A stretch of 64,000 nucleotides of DNA from Cytophagales bacterium. Lineage in GTDB: Bacteria > Bacteroidota > Bacteroidia > Cytophagales > Cytophagaceae. Positions 53,031 to 63,513 of this stretch are shown here, piece after piece. The notes beneath the pieces were generated by a model. The model was given only the letters and a program-made list of their open reading frames with translations. It was not told the origin of the DNA and did not search any database. The stretch lies in the NCBI GenBank assembly GCA_004294225.1, contig REBA01000010.1, positions 107,706-171,705 of the forward strand. Direction: 5' to 3'. How positions within the stretch are numbered: position 1 is the stretch's first letter; the number at the start of each line of letters is the position of its first letter. A program made the position numbers and the translations under genes.

Positions 53031-53837
53031 ATGAAAGACAAGGTTGTAATTATTACTGGAGGCTCTTCTGGAATAGGAAAGGCTTGTGCATATGAATTTG
53101 CAACACATGGCTCCAAAGTAATTATCACTGGGCGAAACAAAGAAAAATTAGACCTAACTATTAGCGAATTTGCTTTAAAAAAAGTATACATAGATGGTAT
53201 TGTGGCTGATGTAAGCATTAAAGAAGATAATCAAAAAGTAGTTAAACACGCTATCAGTAAATTTGGCAAAATTGATATCTTAATCAACAATGCTGGTATC
53301 TCTATGAGGGCTTTATTTTCAGATACAGACCTAAAAGTGATTCAACAAGTAATGGATATTAATTTTTATGGTACTGTCTATGCTTCTCAAGCCTGTCTTT
53401 CGGAAATTATAAAAAATAAAGGGAGTATTATAGGAATCTCCTCTATAGCTGGTTATCGTGGGTTACCAGCAAGAACGGGATATTCTGCTTCTAAATTTGC
53501 AATGCAAGGCTTCCTAGAAGCTCTTCGCACAGAACTCATTAATACTGGAGTACACATTCTAGTCGCATGCCCAGGCTTCACAGCTTCAAATATTAGACAA
53601 AATGCCCTTACTGCTGATGGTACCAGCCAATCCGAATCTCCACTTGAAGAATCAAAAATCATGAGTGCTGAAGAAGTAGCAAAGGAAATTTACAAAGCTA
53701 CGGTAAAAAGAAAAAGAGATTTAATTTTAACTACTCAAGGCAAACTTACTGTTTTCCTCAATAAATTATTTCCATCCCTAATGGACAAAATTGTATATAA
53801 TCATTTCAAAAAAGAGACCAATAGTCCAATAAAATAA
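53031..53837 (+). CDS. Short-chain dehydrogenase/reductase (SDR)
   Basis: This 268-residue classical SDR has the NAD(P)-binding motif TGGSSGIGKA, NNAGIS, the catalytic Ser strand GSIIGISSIAGYRG and YSASK (Tyr-x-x-x-Lys). It reduces or oxidises a small carbonyl or alcohol substrate that cannot be named from sequence; homologues with this C-terminus often act on lipids or steroid-like molecules. It starts 24 bases after the hybrid kinase gene and converges on the flavoprotein gene. Confidence 0.93.
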   Translation: MKDKVVIITGGSSGIGKACAYEFATHGSKVIITGRNKEKLDLTISEFALKKVYIDGIVADVSIKEDNQKVVKHAISKFGKIDILINNAGISMRALFSDTDLKVIQQVMDINFYGTVYASQACLSEIIKNKGSIIGISSIAGYRGLPARTGYSASKFAMQGFLEALRTELINTGVHILVACPGFTASNIRQNALTADGTSQSESPLEESKIMSAEEVAKEIYKATVKRKRDLILTTQGKLTVFLNKLFPSLMDKIVYNHFKKETNSPIK

Positions 53838-53841
53838 AAAA

Positions 53842-55062
53842 TCATAGCAGTCCTATATTTTTACCGGCAACCCAGCCCGTTGCCCAGGCCGCTTGAAAAT
53901 TAAAGCCTCCTGTTATTCCATCAATATCTAAAACTTCGCCTGCAAAATAAATACCTGAATGCTTTTTACTAGACATGGTATGCATATCTATTTGCTCTAA
54001 ATCTACGCCACCTGCAGTTACAAACTCTTCCTTAAAAGTAGTTTTGCCTTTCATATCATACACATCATTGCAAATAGATTCTATCAACTTATTGAGTAGT
54101 TTATTGGGTAATTCTGCCCATTTGATTTTTTCTTGAATACCATTTTGCTCACAAAGCCTTTCCCATAGCCGCCTGGGTAAGTCAAACATAGGATTTCCAA
54201 AAACCAATTTTGAAGGATGCTTGGATTTGTATAACACAAATTCCTGCCTTATCTCTTCTTCTTTTTTCTCCCCTGCCCAGTTGATGTGAATCTTACATTG
54301 ATAATTCATTTCATGTAATGCCCTTGCAGCCCATGCAGAAAGCCTAAGCACTGCTGGTCCACTATATCCCCAATGGGTGATAAGAGTAATACCTTGTTCA
54401 GCAAACTTTGTTTGTTTTATTTTTACAACAGCATTTTTGACCACTACTCCTTGAAGCCCTTGCATAATAGTATCTGGGATATTAAATGTAAATAAAGAAG
54501 GAACTGGTTCTTGGATTTTTATGTTCAATTTTCTTAACCAATCATAAGCACTATTATGTGAATTGCCCCCTGTAGCTATAAGTATCCTGTCACATTGATA
54601 TTTATTGTCATTCGAAAACATCAGCTCAAACTGATTATTAGAAAGTAATTCTACAGATAATAAACCAGTGCCTTGAACTATAGAAATATTATGTTTTTTC
54701 ACCTCATCAGTCAAACAATCAATTATCGTTTGCGAAGAGTTTGATTTAGGAAACATCCGCCCATCAGCTTCGGCTATTATTTCTACTCCCCTTGACTCAA
54801 ACCATTTAATTGTATCCAAATGATTAAATTGAACAAAAGTTTTCTTTAATTCCTTGGCACCTCTAGGATAAAATTCATGAAGCTGATTGATATCAAATTT
54901 GCTATTTGTAACATTACATCTTCCACCGCCAGATATTTTTACTTTTGAAAGCAATTTATGGGTCTTCTCAAAAATTATAATTTCATGTTCTGGGAAATGA
55001 TGTGCACAAGATAAAGCACCGAAAAAACCAGCGGCTCCTGCACCTATTACAGCAATTTTCAT
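53842..55062 (-). CDS. BaiN/HI0933-family NAD(P)/FAD-dependent flavoprotein
   Basis: This 406-residue protein has the FAD-binding GAGAAGFFGALS, the family motif KISGGGRCNVTNS, and the C-terminal segments VTAGGVDLEQID and GIYFAGEVLDIDGITGGFNFQAAWATG. The family (HI0933/YhiN/BaiN) is widespread; its substrate is known only for a few members. It is convergent with the SDR gene across 4 bases and divergent from the PIG-L gene across 136 bases. Confidence 0.94.
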   Translation of the reverse strand: MKIAVIGAGAAGFFGALSCAHHFPEHEIIIFEKTHKLLSKVKISGGGRCNVTNSKFDINQLHEFYPRGAKELKKTFVQFNHLDTIKWFESRGVEIIAEADGRMFPKSNSSQTIIDCLTDEVKKHNISIVQGTGLLSVELLSNNQFELMFSNDNKYQCDRILIATGGNSHNSAYDWLRKLNIKIQEPVPSLFTFNIPDTIMQGLQGVVVKNAVVKIKQTKFAEQGITLITHWGYSGPAVLRLSAWAARALHEMNYQCKIHINWAGEKKEEEIRQEFVLYKSKHPSKLVFGNPMFDLPRRLWERLCEQNGIQEKIKWAELPNKLLNKLIESICNDVYDMKGKTTFKEEFVTAGGVDLEQIDMHTMSSKKHSGIYFAGEVLDIDGITGGFNFQAAWATGWVAGKNIGLL

Positions 55063-55198
55063 TTAAGGGTATTAAAAAATAAGTTTTTCTACAAAAAAGA
55101 TACAATTAATCAATAATAGCTAATGAATTTGTAGTATTAAAATTAAATATTTGATTAAAATAATTAATTTTAATTAAAACGCCATTGTGGTTCTAAAT

Positions 55199-57685
55199 AT
55201 GCTCCTCTTAAGATTAATTTCTATTCTGGTTTACACTTCAATTAGCTTCAGCTTTTGTTTGGCTCAAACCCCAATCAAGCCTAATTCAAGTGAGTTATAT
55301 CAATCCTTAAAAAAACTAAAGGTTTGCGGTTCTGTGTTATACCTTGCTGCACATCCAGATGACGAAAACACCAATCTAATTACTGTCTTAGCTAAAGAAA
55401 GATTATTAAATACGTCCTACCTATCACTTACTAGAGGTGATGGTGGGCAAAACTTAATCGGTACAGAAAAAGGGGATATACTCGGTATTATTCGTACACA
55501 AGAACTTTTGGAGGCAAGAAAAATAGATGGAGGTAATCAATATTTTGCTAGAGCCAAAGATTTTGGCTTTTCTAAATTACCCGAAGAAACATTTTCTATT
55601 TGGGATAAAGACAAAGTACTTTATGATGTAGTATGGGCAATAAGATACTTAAAACCTGATGTAATCATTACCAGATTTTCTTTAGAACCAGGAAAAACAC
55701 ACGGACATCATACAGCCTCTACCATATTGGGTGTAGAGGCTTTTGATTTAGCGAATAACCCTAAAATATTTTCTGACCAACTTCAACAAGTATCACTTTG
55801 GCAACCGCATAGAATAGTGTGGAATTCTTCAAAATGGTTTTATTCCGACGATTCAAAATTACTCGAACGCAAACCAATCACGATGGATTGCGGAAACTAT
55901 AGCCCAATTATAGGTAAATCCTACAATGAACTATCTGCAGAAAGTAGAAGTATGCATAAAAGCCAAGGATTTGGATCAGTTGGAAACAGAGGAAGCAATA
56001 CCGAATACTTTGAACACCTCAAAGGACCGAAGGCAGAGAAAGACATTTTTGAAGGAATCGACTTTACTTGGAATAGAATCAATGGAGGTGGCAACATTAT
56101 TCTATTAATAGATCAAATCATCAAAAACTACCAGATAGACCAACCAGAAAATTCTGTACCTGCGCTAATATCACTTTACAAAACTATTGCCAGCCTCCCT
56201 GAAAAGTCTTATTGGCAACAAATAAAACTTAATGAAATCAATACTATTATCAAACATTGCCTAGGACTTTATATTGAAATTAATACCAATCAGATATCAT
56301 CAACTCCGGGAGCACAATTAAAATTATCTATTGAGGCGATAAATAGATCCAAGCTCTCGGTAATATTAGCCTCTTTATCAATACCCGATTTCAACAAAGA
56401 TACGCTTATCAATAAAAGCTTAGATTTCAATAAGAACTTTACTTTTACCTGCACAGCTTCACTTAATCAAGACATCAGAAATTCTCAGCCCTATTGGCTG
56501 AGGAATGAAGGAGAGAATGGAATGTTTAATTATAACTCATTTGAAAATATCAACCCAAGTAATCCACCGATGTTTGCTAAGGTTAGTACAATAATACTAG
56601 GAAGTGAATTAGATTTTAACATCCCTTTGATTTACAAAAAAGGGGACCCAGTAAATGGCGAAGTCTACAAGCCATTTGAAATATGGAATCCTGTATTTAT
56701 AAACCTTAACAAAGAAACACTTTTATTCAATAATAATTTAACAAAAGAAGTTATCTGTACGATTAAAGCTGGAGAAGCAAATTCTAAAGGAGTTTTAAAC
56801 ATTACTGCACCTCTAGGATGGAAAGTAGAACCTCAAAATATTTCTTATTACCTAGCACAAAAAAATGAAGAACAAACTTATAAAATATTAATATCCCCAT
56901 CTAGCCAAAACACTGAAGGAACAATATCCTTCAATGCTATTCAAAACAATAAAACCTACCAACATGGATATCGAGAAATAATTCATAAACATATTTCACC
57001 TCAGATTATTTTTCCTAAAGCAGCTATTAAAGTCAAGAAAATACAAATCCATAAAAACATTCAGAACATTGCTTACCTCATGGGAGCTGGTGACGAAATA
57101 CCAGAATGCTTAAACGACATTGGTTACACAACTAGCCTACTTTCTGAAAATCAAATCACCAGTTCTAACCTGAAAAAATATGATGCACTGGTCATAGGAA
57201 TAAGGGCATTTAATACTATCGAAAAGATGAAGTTCTATCTCCCTAAAATACTCGAATACACCTATCAAGGTGGCAATGTAATTGTTCAATATAATACCAA
57301 TGGAAAACTACTTACTGATTCTATAGCACCTTATAAGCTAAAACTTTCCAACGAACGAGTAACAGTAGAAACGGCTCCCATGAAAGTCTTAAATCCCAAT
57401 CATCAAATCTTTAATTTCCCGAATAAAATCACAGATAAAGATTTTGAAAATTGGCAACAAGAACGTGGGCTATATTTTGCTGGAGATTGGGGAAAAGAAT
57501 TTGAAGCACTCCTATCCTCCAACGACCCTGGAGAAAATGAAAAAAAAGGAATTCTACTATTCGCAAAATATGGAAAGGGAACTTACATTTACACAGGATT
57601 ATCTTTTTTTAGAGAACTTCCTGCTGGAGTTGGCGGAGCCTATAGGCTATTTGCAAATCTTTTAGAAGCTGGAAAAAAGAAATAA
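55199..57685 (+). CDS. Secreted PIG-L family deacetylase, two-part protein
   Basis: The product, about 828 residues, has a signal peptide (1-23, ending CLAQ) and an N-terminal PIG-L/LmbE domain (about 40-290), with zinc motif AHPDDE (H52) and the later HGHHTAS. Middle beta-sandwich modules (about 350-620) follow, and a GATase-like alpha/beta domain lies at the C-terminus (about 635-828; YLMGAGDEIPECLNDIGY, YDALVIGIRAFN, GGNVIVQYNT). PIG-L enzymes remove N-acetyl groups from GlcNAc or amino-sugar conjugates. I set the start at 55199 because the in-frame GTG at 55187 only extends the signal peptide. Confidence 0.9.
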   Translation: MLLLRLISILVYTSISFSFCLAQTPIKPNSSELYQSLKKLKVCGSVLYLAAHPDDENTNLITVLAKERLLNTSYLSLTRGDGGQNLIGTEKGDILGIIRTQELLEARKIDGGNQYFARAKDFGFSKLPEETFSIWDKDKVLYDVVWAIRYLKPDVIITRFSLEPGKTHGHHTASTILGVEAFDLANNPKIFSDQLQQVSLWQPHRIVWNSSKWFYSDDSKLLERKPITMDCGNYSPIIGKSYNELSAESRSMHKSQGFGSVGNRGSNTEYFEHLKGPKAEKDIFEGIDFTWNRINGGGNIILLIDQIIKNYQIDQPENSVPALISLYKTIASLPEKSYWQQIKLNEINTIIKHCLGLYIEINTNQISSTPGAQLKLSIEAINRSKLSVILASLSIPDFNKDTLINKSLDFNKNFTFTCTASLNQDIRNSQPYWLRNEGENGMFNYNSFENINPSNPPMFAKVSTIILGSELDFNIPLIYKKGDPVNGEVYKPFEIWNPVFINLNKETLLFNNNLTKEVICTIKAGEANSKGVLNITAPLGWKVEPQNISYYLAQKNEEQTYKILISPSSQNTEGTISFNAIQNNKTYQHGYREIIHKHISPQIIFPKAAIKVKKIQIHKNIQNIAYLMGAGDEIPECLNDIGYTTSLLSENQITSSNLKKYDALVIGIRAFNTIEKMKFYLPKILEYTYQGGNVIVQYNTNGKLLTDSIAPYKLKLSNERVTVETAPMKVLNPNHQIFNFPNKITDKDFENWQQERGLYFAGDWGKEFEALLSSNDPGENEKKGILLFAKYGKGTYIYTGLSFFRELPAGVGGAYRLFANLLEAGKKK

Positions 57686-57724
57686 CATCTGTATACGACC
57701 AAATAAAAATGTCATTAGAATAAC

Positions 57725-59821
57725 ATGAATAATTATTTTTTAATCGGCTATCTAATTTTATTTAACATTCTTTTAAAGAATTATTCTTACGCACAGAATA
57801 ACAAGCCTTCCTCATTTACAAAAGAGGCAAAACTTCTGATTGAGCTATTAAATAAACACCATATAGCACCTCGAAAATTAGATACACAATTTGGAAATGA
57901 TGTTTTTGAACAATTATTGAAAACAACAGATCAACACCATGTATACTTTCTTCAACAAGATTATGCCATCTTAAAAACGGCTAGTAAAACTATCTCGGAA
58001 GATATCCTCAATCAAAAAACCACTTTCGTAAATATTTATTCAGACCTATTGAAAAAAAGATTATCCAACACATTGCTCCTATTAGAAGAAAACAAAACAA
58101 GCCCTCTACCCTCCTCAAAAATTGAAATCATAAACGCTCTTAAAATTGACTCTAATTCGTTTGCAAAAAATGATATTGACCTAAAGCTAAAGTGGGCTCA
58201 GCTCATCAAATTTAAAATACTTTGGAACTGGTTGACTGACCAAGATAGTTCGAGCTTTATAAAAGAATCAATAAGTGCACACTTTATAAAAAACGAAAAA
58301 GAATTACGAAAAAAAACTATTCTTCTAGAAATAAAAAAAAATAATAAATTACTTCATTCTACTAAAGGATTTGAGAAAGAACTTCAACAACTTTTTTTGA
58401 AAGCAGTGTCTGCCTGTTACGATGCTCACACAGAATACATGTCAATAGATGAAGGACAAACTTTTCAAGATCATATTTCCACAAAAAAACTCTCCTTTGG
58501 AATAGACTTAGAAGAAGAAGAAGGTAACATTAAAATCAACAGATTAAGCCCAGGAGGTCCAGCTTGGAAGTCCAACAAAATCAATAAAGGAGATCAACTC
58601 ATTAGTATAACTTCTAAAGAAAAAATAAAAACAGAATTGTATTTATTAGATATCGAAGAAGTATATGAAATCATTGAAGCTCCATCTACTAAGTCATTAG
58701 AATTTGAATTCAAAAAAAACAATGGAGAAAAGGTTACCATTGAACTTAGCAAAGAAGAAATAAAAGAAGAAGAAAATACCGTGAAAGGCTATATTTTAAA
58801 AGGAGAAAAAAAAATTGGGTATATCTCTCTTCCCGGCTTTTATACCGAATGGGAAAATCAATCTGTTGACGGTAGTGCAAATGACGTAGCTAAAGAAATT
58901 CTAAAACTTAAAAGTGATAATATTCAAGGCTTAATATTAGATTTAAGAAACAATGGAGGAGGGTCATTATCAGAAGGAATAAACCTTGCAGGAATCTTCA
59001 TCAATGAAGGTCCCATTTTAATGATACAATCCAGTAATAAAAAAACACAAACGATTAAAGACCCTAATAGGGGTACGATATTCGATGAGCCCTTAGTAGT
59101 TATAGTAAACAACTATAGTGCCTCGGCATCAGAACTTCTAGCTGCTGTTCTTCAAGATTACAATAGAGCTATCATTGTAGGAAGCAATACCTATGGTAAG
59201 GCCACAGGTCAAATGTTTTTAAATTTAGATACTATTAATAAATATAAATCTGAATTGGGAACAGTAAAAATAACCATGAACAAACTATACCGATTAAAAG
59301 GAAATACGGCACAATTAAAGGGGGTTAGCCCAGATGTAATACTTCCAAATCAATATGAAAAAATAAGCACAAATGAATCTGATAACGATTTCCATTTCCC
59401 AAACGATAGTGTTAGCAAAAAAGTAATTTACGCTCCTCTTCCCAAAATTGACCTTGAAACTATCAGAAGCAAAAGCAATATTAGAACTAACAAACATCCA
59501 GCATTCAAAAAAATTCAACAACTAAATGCTGAATTTGAAGATACACAAAAAGACTTTTTCAATAAGATCCCATTAGTTCCAGAACCATTTAAATCTAAAT
59601 ACCAAAAGTCCTTCGACTGGTTCAATGAGCTACAAATGATTGATGATAAAAATACTCAAGTTTTTAAAATAGAACTCCCTAGTTTTTATAGTAAAATTGC
59701 AAAATACAACAAACTTGACGAATCGGAAATTTCCATCTTACAAGACATTCAAGAAGATTCACATATAGAAGAATCTTACCACATCATTACTGATTATATC
59801 AATTTATTAAAAACCAAATAA
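57725..59821 (+). CDS. Tsp/Prc-like S41 C-terminal processing protease
   Basis: This 698-residue protein has an export signal (1-23), an N-terminal Tsp-type helical domain (about 30-230; FEQLLKTTDQHHVYFLQQDY), a PDZ domain (about 245-340), the S41 catalytic domain (about 350-540) with the Ser-Lys dyad S467 (SASASE) and K492 (YGKATG), 25 residues apart as in Tsp, and a C-terminal extension. It cleaves periplasmic proteins from their C-termini. It lies 39 bases after the PIG-L gene. Confidence 0.94.
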   Translation: MNNYFLIGYLILFNILLKNYSYAQNNKPSSFTKEAKLLIELLNKHHIAPRKLDTQFGNDVFEQLLKTTDQHHVYFLQQDYAILKTASKTISEDILNQKTTFVNIYSDLLKKRLSNTLLLLEENKTSPLPSSKIEIINALKIDSNSFAKNDIDLKLKWAQLIKFKILWNWLTDQDSSSFIKESISAHFIKNEKELRKKTILLEIKKNNKLLHSTKGFEKELQQLFLKAVSACYDAHTEYMSIDEGQTFQDHISTKKLSFGIDLEEEEGNIKINRLSPGGPAWKSNKINKGDQLISITSKEKIKTELYLLDIEEVYEIIEAPSTKSLEFEFKKNNGEKVTIELSKEEIKEEENTVKGYILKGEKKIGYISLPGFYTEWENQSVDGSANDVAKEILKLKSDNIQGLILDLRNNGGGSLSEGINLAGIFINEGPILMIQSSNKKTQTIKDPNRGTIFDEPLVVIVNNYSASASELLAAVLQDYNRAIIVGSNTYGKATGQMFLNLDTINKYKSELGTVKITMNKLYRLKGNTAQLKGVSPDVILPNQYEKISTNESDNDFHFPNDSVSKKVIYAPLPKIDLETIRSKSNIRTNKHPAFKKIQQLNAEFEDTQKDFFNKIPLVPEPFKSKYQKSFDWFNELQMIDDKNTQVFKIELPSFYSKIAKYNKLDESEISILQDIQEDSHIEESYHIITDYINLLKTK

Positions 59822-59825
59822 ACCA

Positions 59826-60896
59826 ATGCTTATGAAAAATTTCAACACCCAATTATCAAACCTAAGATTCTCTTTGGTATTTTTATTTTTAGTCAAAAGC
59901 GTATTCCCTGTATTATCACAACAATTAAAAGAACCTGTAGAATACATGAGTTTTATTGGAAACCAGAACAAAGAAATAACAAAAGACATGATGAGCTATA
60001 TGAGTGCTGTAGCCCATGGGAAAAGTGCCAGAAAAGTAGAAAATAGAAGAAAAGAACTTCTAAAAACTACTAAAGATGCTATAAGAAGAATTCAAACTAT
60101 GGCTCCTTTCAAAGGGGATAAATCTTTAAGAGACTCTACAGGAAAATATCTAATTAAACTCAATCATATCTTAAATGATGATTACGATAAGATAGTGAAT
60201 ATGGAAGAAATTGCAGAGCAATCTTATGACGCCATGGAGGCATACCTGACAGCCCAAGATATGGCACATGATAAATTAGACGAGGCCGGCAAAAACTTAG
60301 ACATTGTTGAAAAACAATTTGCAGAAAAAAATGGAGTAAAGCTTATAGCATCTAAAGATGAATTGTATAAAAAAACAGAAAAAACATCTAAAGTAAATGC
60401 TTACCATAGAGTGTTGTATCTTATATTTTTCAAAAGTTACAAACAAGAAGCATATATGCTTGATGCTGTAAACAAAAAAGATATCAATGCACTTGAACAA
60501 AACAAAGCTGCTCTTGAAAAAACAAGTACAGAAGGCTTAAGTAAAATAATTCCAATAAGTGCTTTTAATGGAGACGCAAGCCTTAAAACCGCTTGCAAAC
60601 AAATGTTAGAATTTTATAAGATGGAAAGTACAAGTAAAATACAGATCTTATCTTACTTTTTTTTATCTGAAGAAAACTTTAACAAAATCAAAGCTGAATT
60701 TGATGCAAAACCTGCAAATCAAAGAAACAAGAGCGATGTAGATGAATTCAATAAATCTCTAGCAGTATTCAATAAAAGTGTGCAAGAATTCAATCAAACA
60801 AATAATCTACTCAATAATAATAGAACAAAACTCTTAAACGGATGGAATAATGCTTCTTCAAATTTCCTCGACACTCATACTCCAAAATATAAATAA
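59826..60896 (+). CDS. Exported helical protein, LIC11966-like
   Basis: The 356-residue protein has a signal peptide (about 1-32, ending LSQQ) and an otherwise mostly helical sequence beginning EPVEYMSFIGNQNKEITKDMMSYMSAVAHGKSARKVE. It resembles proteins annotated as LIC11966 family surface proteins; the match is from memory and could not be checked. It has no Cys of a lipobox. Function unknown. It follows the S41 protease gene by 4 bases, so they are one operon, and may be a partner or substrate of the protease. Confidence 0.7.
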   Translation: MLMKNFNTQLSNLRFSLVFLFLVKSVFPVLSQQLKEPVEYMSFIGNQNKEITKDMMSYMSAVAHGKSARKVENRRKELLKTTKDAIRRIQTMAPFKGDKSLRDSTGKYLIKLNHILNDDYDKIVNMEEIAEQSYDAMEAYLTAQDMAHDKLDEAGKNLDIVEKQFAEKNGVKLIASKDELYKKTEKTSKVNAYHRVLYLIFFKSYKQEAYMLDAVNKKDINALEQNKAALEKTSTEGLSKIIPISAFNGDASLKTACKQMLEFYKMESTSKIQILSYFFLSEENFNKIKAEFDAKPANQRNKSDVDEFNKSLAVFNKSVQEFNQTNNLLNNNRTKLLNGWNNASSNFLDTHTPKYK

Positions 60897-60903
60897 AAGG
60901 TCT

Positions 60904-62064
60904 CTATTCTATTGATAACTTATGAGTATAGCTTTTGTATTTATCATCAGATAACCTCATAAAATACACCCCATGATACAGGTTCGCAGTAGGAATAAGG
61001 TACTGCGAACCTCTTGAATTGATTTGAATTGATTCGTTAGAATGTACCCTTCCAACTATATCTATCAATTCTAAGTTCAGCAGCCTTTCATTGTCTTCTT
61101 TAGCAATAATTTTGATGCTTTTTTCATCTTTCATATAATTTATACTGAAAAAACTATTCATACCCTGCCTATTATCTATAGAATTACAATCGTTGATTGC
61201 CTTTACAGCTAATCTAGAAGTACTGCATCCTTTTAGTTCAACCTCCCAGTCGTAAAAAAAGTAATAAGCTCTAGGGTTAGTTGTTACTACGTCGGATTCT
61301 ATTATGGAAAGTACATCATTCAGAACGTAAGGATAATTTGCACCTCCAGTAGCATTTCTGAACAAATTTACTGTTCCTTTTACTTTCAAATAATAATGTT
61401 TACCTGGAGCTATATCAAAATTAAGATTCACTCTACTCTCTCCATCTGGTATGTTAATAATTTTAGTAGCTAGCACATTTCCACCTATAGTATCCAACAA
61501 TTGAATTTCCCTATTGGCTGCACCAGTGGCATAAACCTTTACAGACTTTAGTTGAATAAATGTAAAAACATCAAACACTAATCCCCGAAGATCATTGTTA
61601 TTAAAATTTGACCCAGAGGAAAAAGAATTATCTACGGGGCCTACTTTAAACGATTTTTTTATGGTTGAATTTTCTACAAAAAAAGTAGTATTGTTATTAA
61701 TAGTGGTGGTATAAGTATTTCCTGTAGCCAATAATTTCCCTCCAGTTTCTGAGTCAAACCACTGTGCTATATAATCATTGCTTGTGTTGTTGGTTTTCAA
61801 AATTACTTCCCCTGAACCACAACGAGAAACATCTTGCGATACTGGGATTGGAAGTATATTTACTTTCATGGCTTCTGTTTTTATCAACACATCTTCACCA
61901 AGGGTATTCGAAACTTTAAGCTTAATAGTATAAATTCCATTTTTAGTATATTGATGCTTAGGGTTTTTATCTGTAGATGTTCCTCCATCACCAAATTCCC
62001 ATAACCATTTAGTTGGGCTATTTAAAGAATTATCGGTGAAATTAATATTCCCATCGCAACTCAC
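60904..62064 (-). pseudogene. C-terminal part of the split metalloprotease (PKD, Ig-like, T9SS sorting)
   Basis: This 386-codon segment begins at a GTG (62064) and continues the frame of the upstream metalloprotease after one TAA. It has most of a PKD domain (SCDGNINFTDNS, WLWEFGDGG, NGIYTIKLKVSN), an Ig-like module (about 95-145; AQWFDSETGGKLL) and a beta domain of unknown type, then a T9SS type A sorting domain (about 305-386; LELIDIVGRV, GVYFMRLSDDKY, HKLSIE). It has no signal peptide of its own, so alone it would not be exported. It most likely is the detached tail of one gene. Confidence 0.85.
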
Positions 62065-62070
62065 AACTTT

Positions 62071-63321
62071 TTAATAACTAAATTCTGCAATTGGAGCTTT
62101 AGGTCCACAATTTGCTAAGCATCTTGCATTTCGCTTCCAAGCAACTATTGAGTTAATGGAGGTTTGATCCCAATCAATATTAGATGTCCCTATAGTAGGA
62201 TTCATTATAAAATTACTTCCATTGGCGTGCTGGCAGTTCCAATTATGTCCTAACTCATGAGACTGGTTAATCATAACAGCATTAATATTTGTAGAATAAT
62301 GCTCCATTACATTATATCTTAAATTATTGCAAACCGCCCCGACATATGCTATGCCAACTATACCATTACTTCCATTTGCTTCAAGATTTCTAGAAGTCCA
62401 TAATGATGCTATGTCAAATGTTTTCCCAAAACCTCCATTGTTGCCCCATGTTTGAAAACTAGAAAGTAAATCACTGGCATTATTTGTGGAATTCCAAGGA
62501 TCATTTTCAGATGCAGTGCTAAAATAAGTGGCAGAAATTTTATATTCTATCTCTAATGGTTTTGCTGAATAAATACCATTCACTAAATTCAAAATACTAA
62601 TTATTCTTTGCTCTGCTGCTGCTACTCCACCTCTCGACTGAACAAATCCATAATCAGCAGCAATAGCAATATCAACCTCTACACAACCCTCTGCTTGAAT
62701 CTCATCATTTGATTTTCTGTATAAATTTTTATCCTGTGTATCGTGTACATCAGTCATAGCACAAGTTCCTGAATCTATAACTACGTCAGAAGCTTCATAT
62801 AAAATATAAGCATTTGAACTATTGATATTCTTAAAAAAATTCTTGATAGGCTCTAAATAAAACTGATGATCATTTTCAATGATTAGACCAGTTATCACAT
62901 TCCCTATGAGTGAAATTCTAACCACATTATTAAGATTTCCATTCACAAAACCTTTAAACGTTTGTACCCTATCACCTAAATTCACAAGATTAACTGAATC
63001 ATTAGTTTTTCTAGCATAATTAGAAGCCAATACAGAATATGGCTCAAGTTCGATATTCCAATCATGCAATGAATCCAGCTTTAAATGAAATACACACTTC
63101 CTATTTTGAGTTAATTTTTGAGATAAAATCTGAGATAATTCTACAAAACGTTGTTTCTTAAATTGCTTTTTGATGTTTTTAAACTCATCAAAAAAACTTA
63201 TAGTATCTGGCAACCAATTTTTTACTTGAATATTCTCTAGCTTTGATTGAGCATTTAAATTTAGAGAACAAACCAATACTATAAATAAACTTCTATTTAC
63301 ATACTTAACAAGTTTTATCAT
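62071..63321 (-). CDS. M12B-type zinc metalloprotease, truncated by in-frame stop
   Basis: The product has a signal peptide (start chosen at the ATG 63321, MIKLVKYVNRSLFIV..NAQ; an ATG at 63375 adds 18 residues), a propeptide-like region (about 35-210) and a reprolysin-like domain with the zinc motif HELGHNWNCQH (H355), in which the usual Gly of HExxHxxGxxH is Asn, then the Met-turn segment FIMNPT. It ends CGPKAPIAEFSY, just inside a PKD domain, at TAA (62071-62073). The next codons, KVVSCDGNINF, continue the domain in the same frame. As it stands the T9SS sorting domain is lost. The full protein would be about 805 residues. Confidence 0.88.
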   Translation of the reverse strand: MIKLVKYVNRSLFIVLVCSLNLNAQSKLENIQVKNWLPDTISFFDEFKNIKKQFKKQRFVELSQILSQKLTQNRKCVFHLKLDSLHDWNIELEPYSVLASNYARKTNDSVNLVNLGDRVQTFKGFVNGNLNNVVRISLIGNVITGLIIENDHQFYLEPIKNFFKNINSSNAYILYEASDVVIDSGTCAMTDVHDTQDKNLYRKSNDEIQAEGCVEVDIAIAADYGFVQSRGGVAAAEQRIISILNLVNGIYSAKPLEIEYKISATYFSTASENDPWNSTNNASDLLSSFQTWGNNGGFGKTFDIASLWTSRNLEANGSNGIVGIAYVGAVCNNLRYNVMEHYSTNINAVMINQSHELGHNWNCQHANGSNFIMNPTIGTSNIDWDQTSINSIVAWKRNARCLANCGPKAPIAEFSY

Positions 63322-63513
63322 AAAGAGTTCGATTGGTTTTAATCTAAATAAACTTAAAAAATAAGAGTTAAGCACATTTAACTATATTTATTGATTAAAT
63401 TAAAATATTTATTTTAAAAATCCTATTTATGTTTTTCTCTCAAAATTTAAAAATGCTAAATAATGAATAAACTTTATAGCAGTTACGAAAAAATCTGTTT
63501 ATTTTTAACAAGA

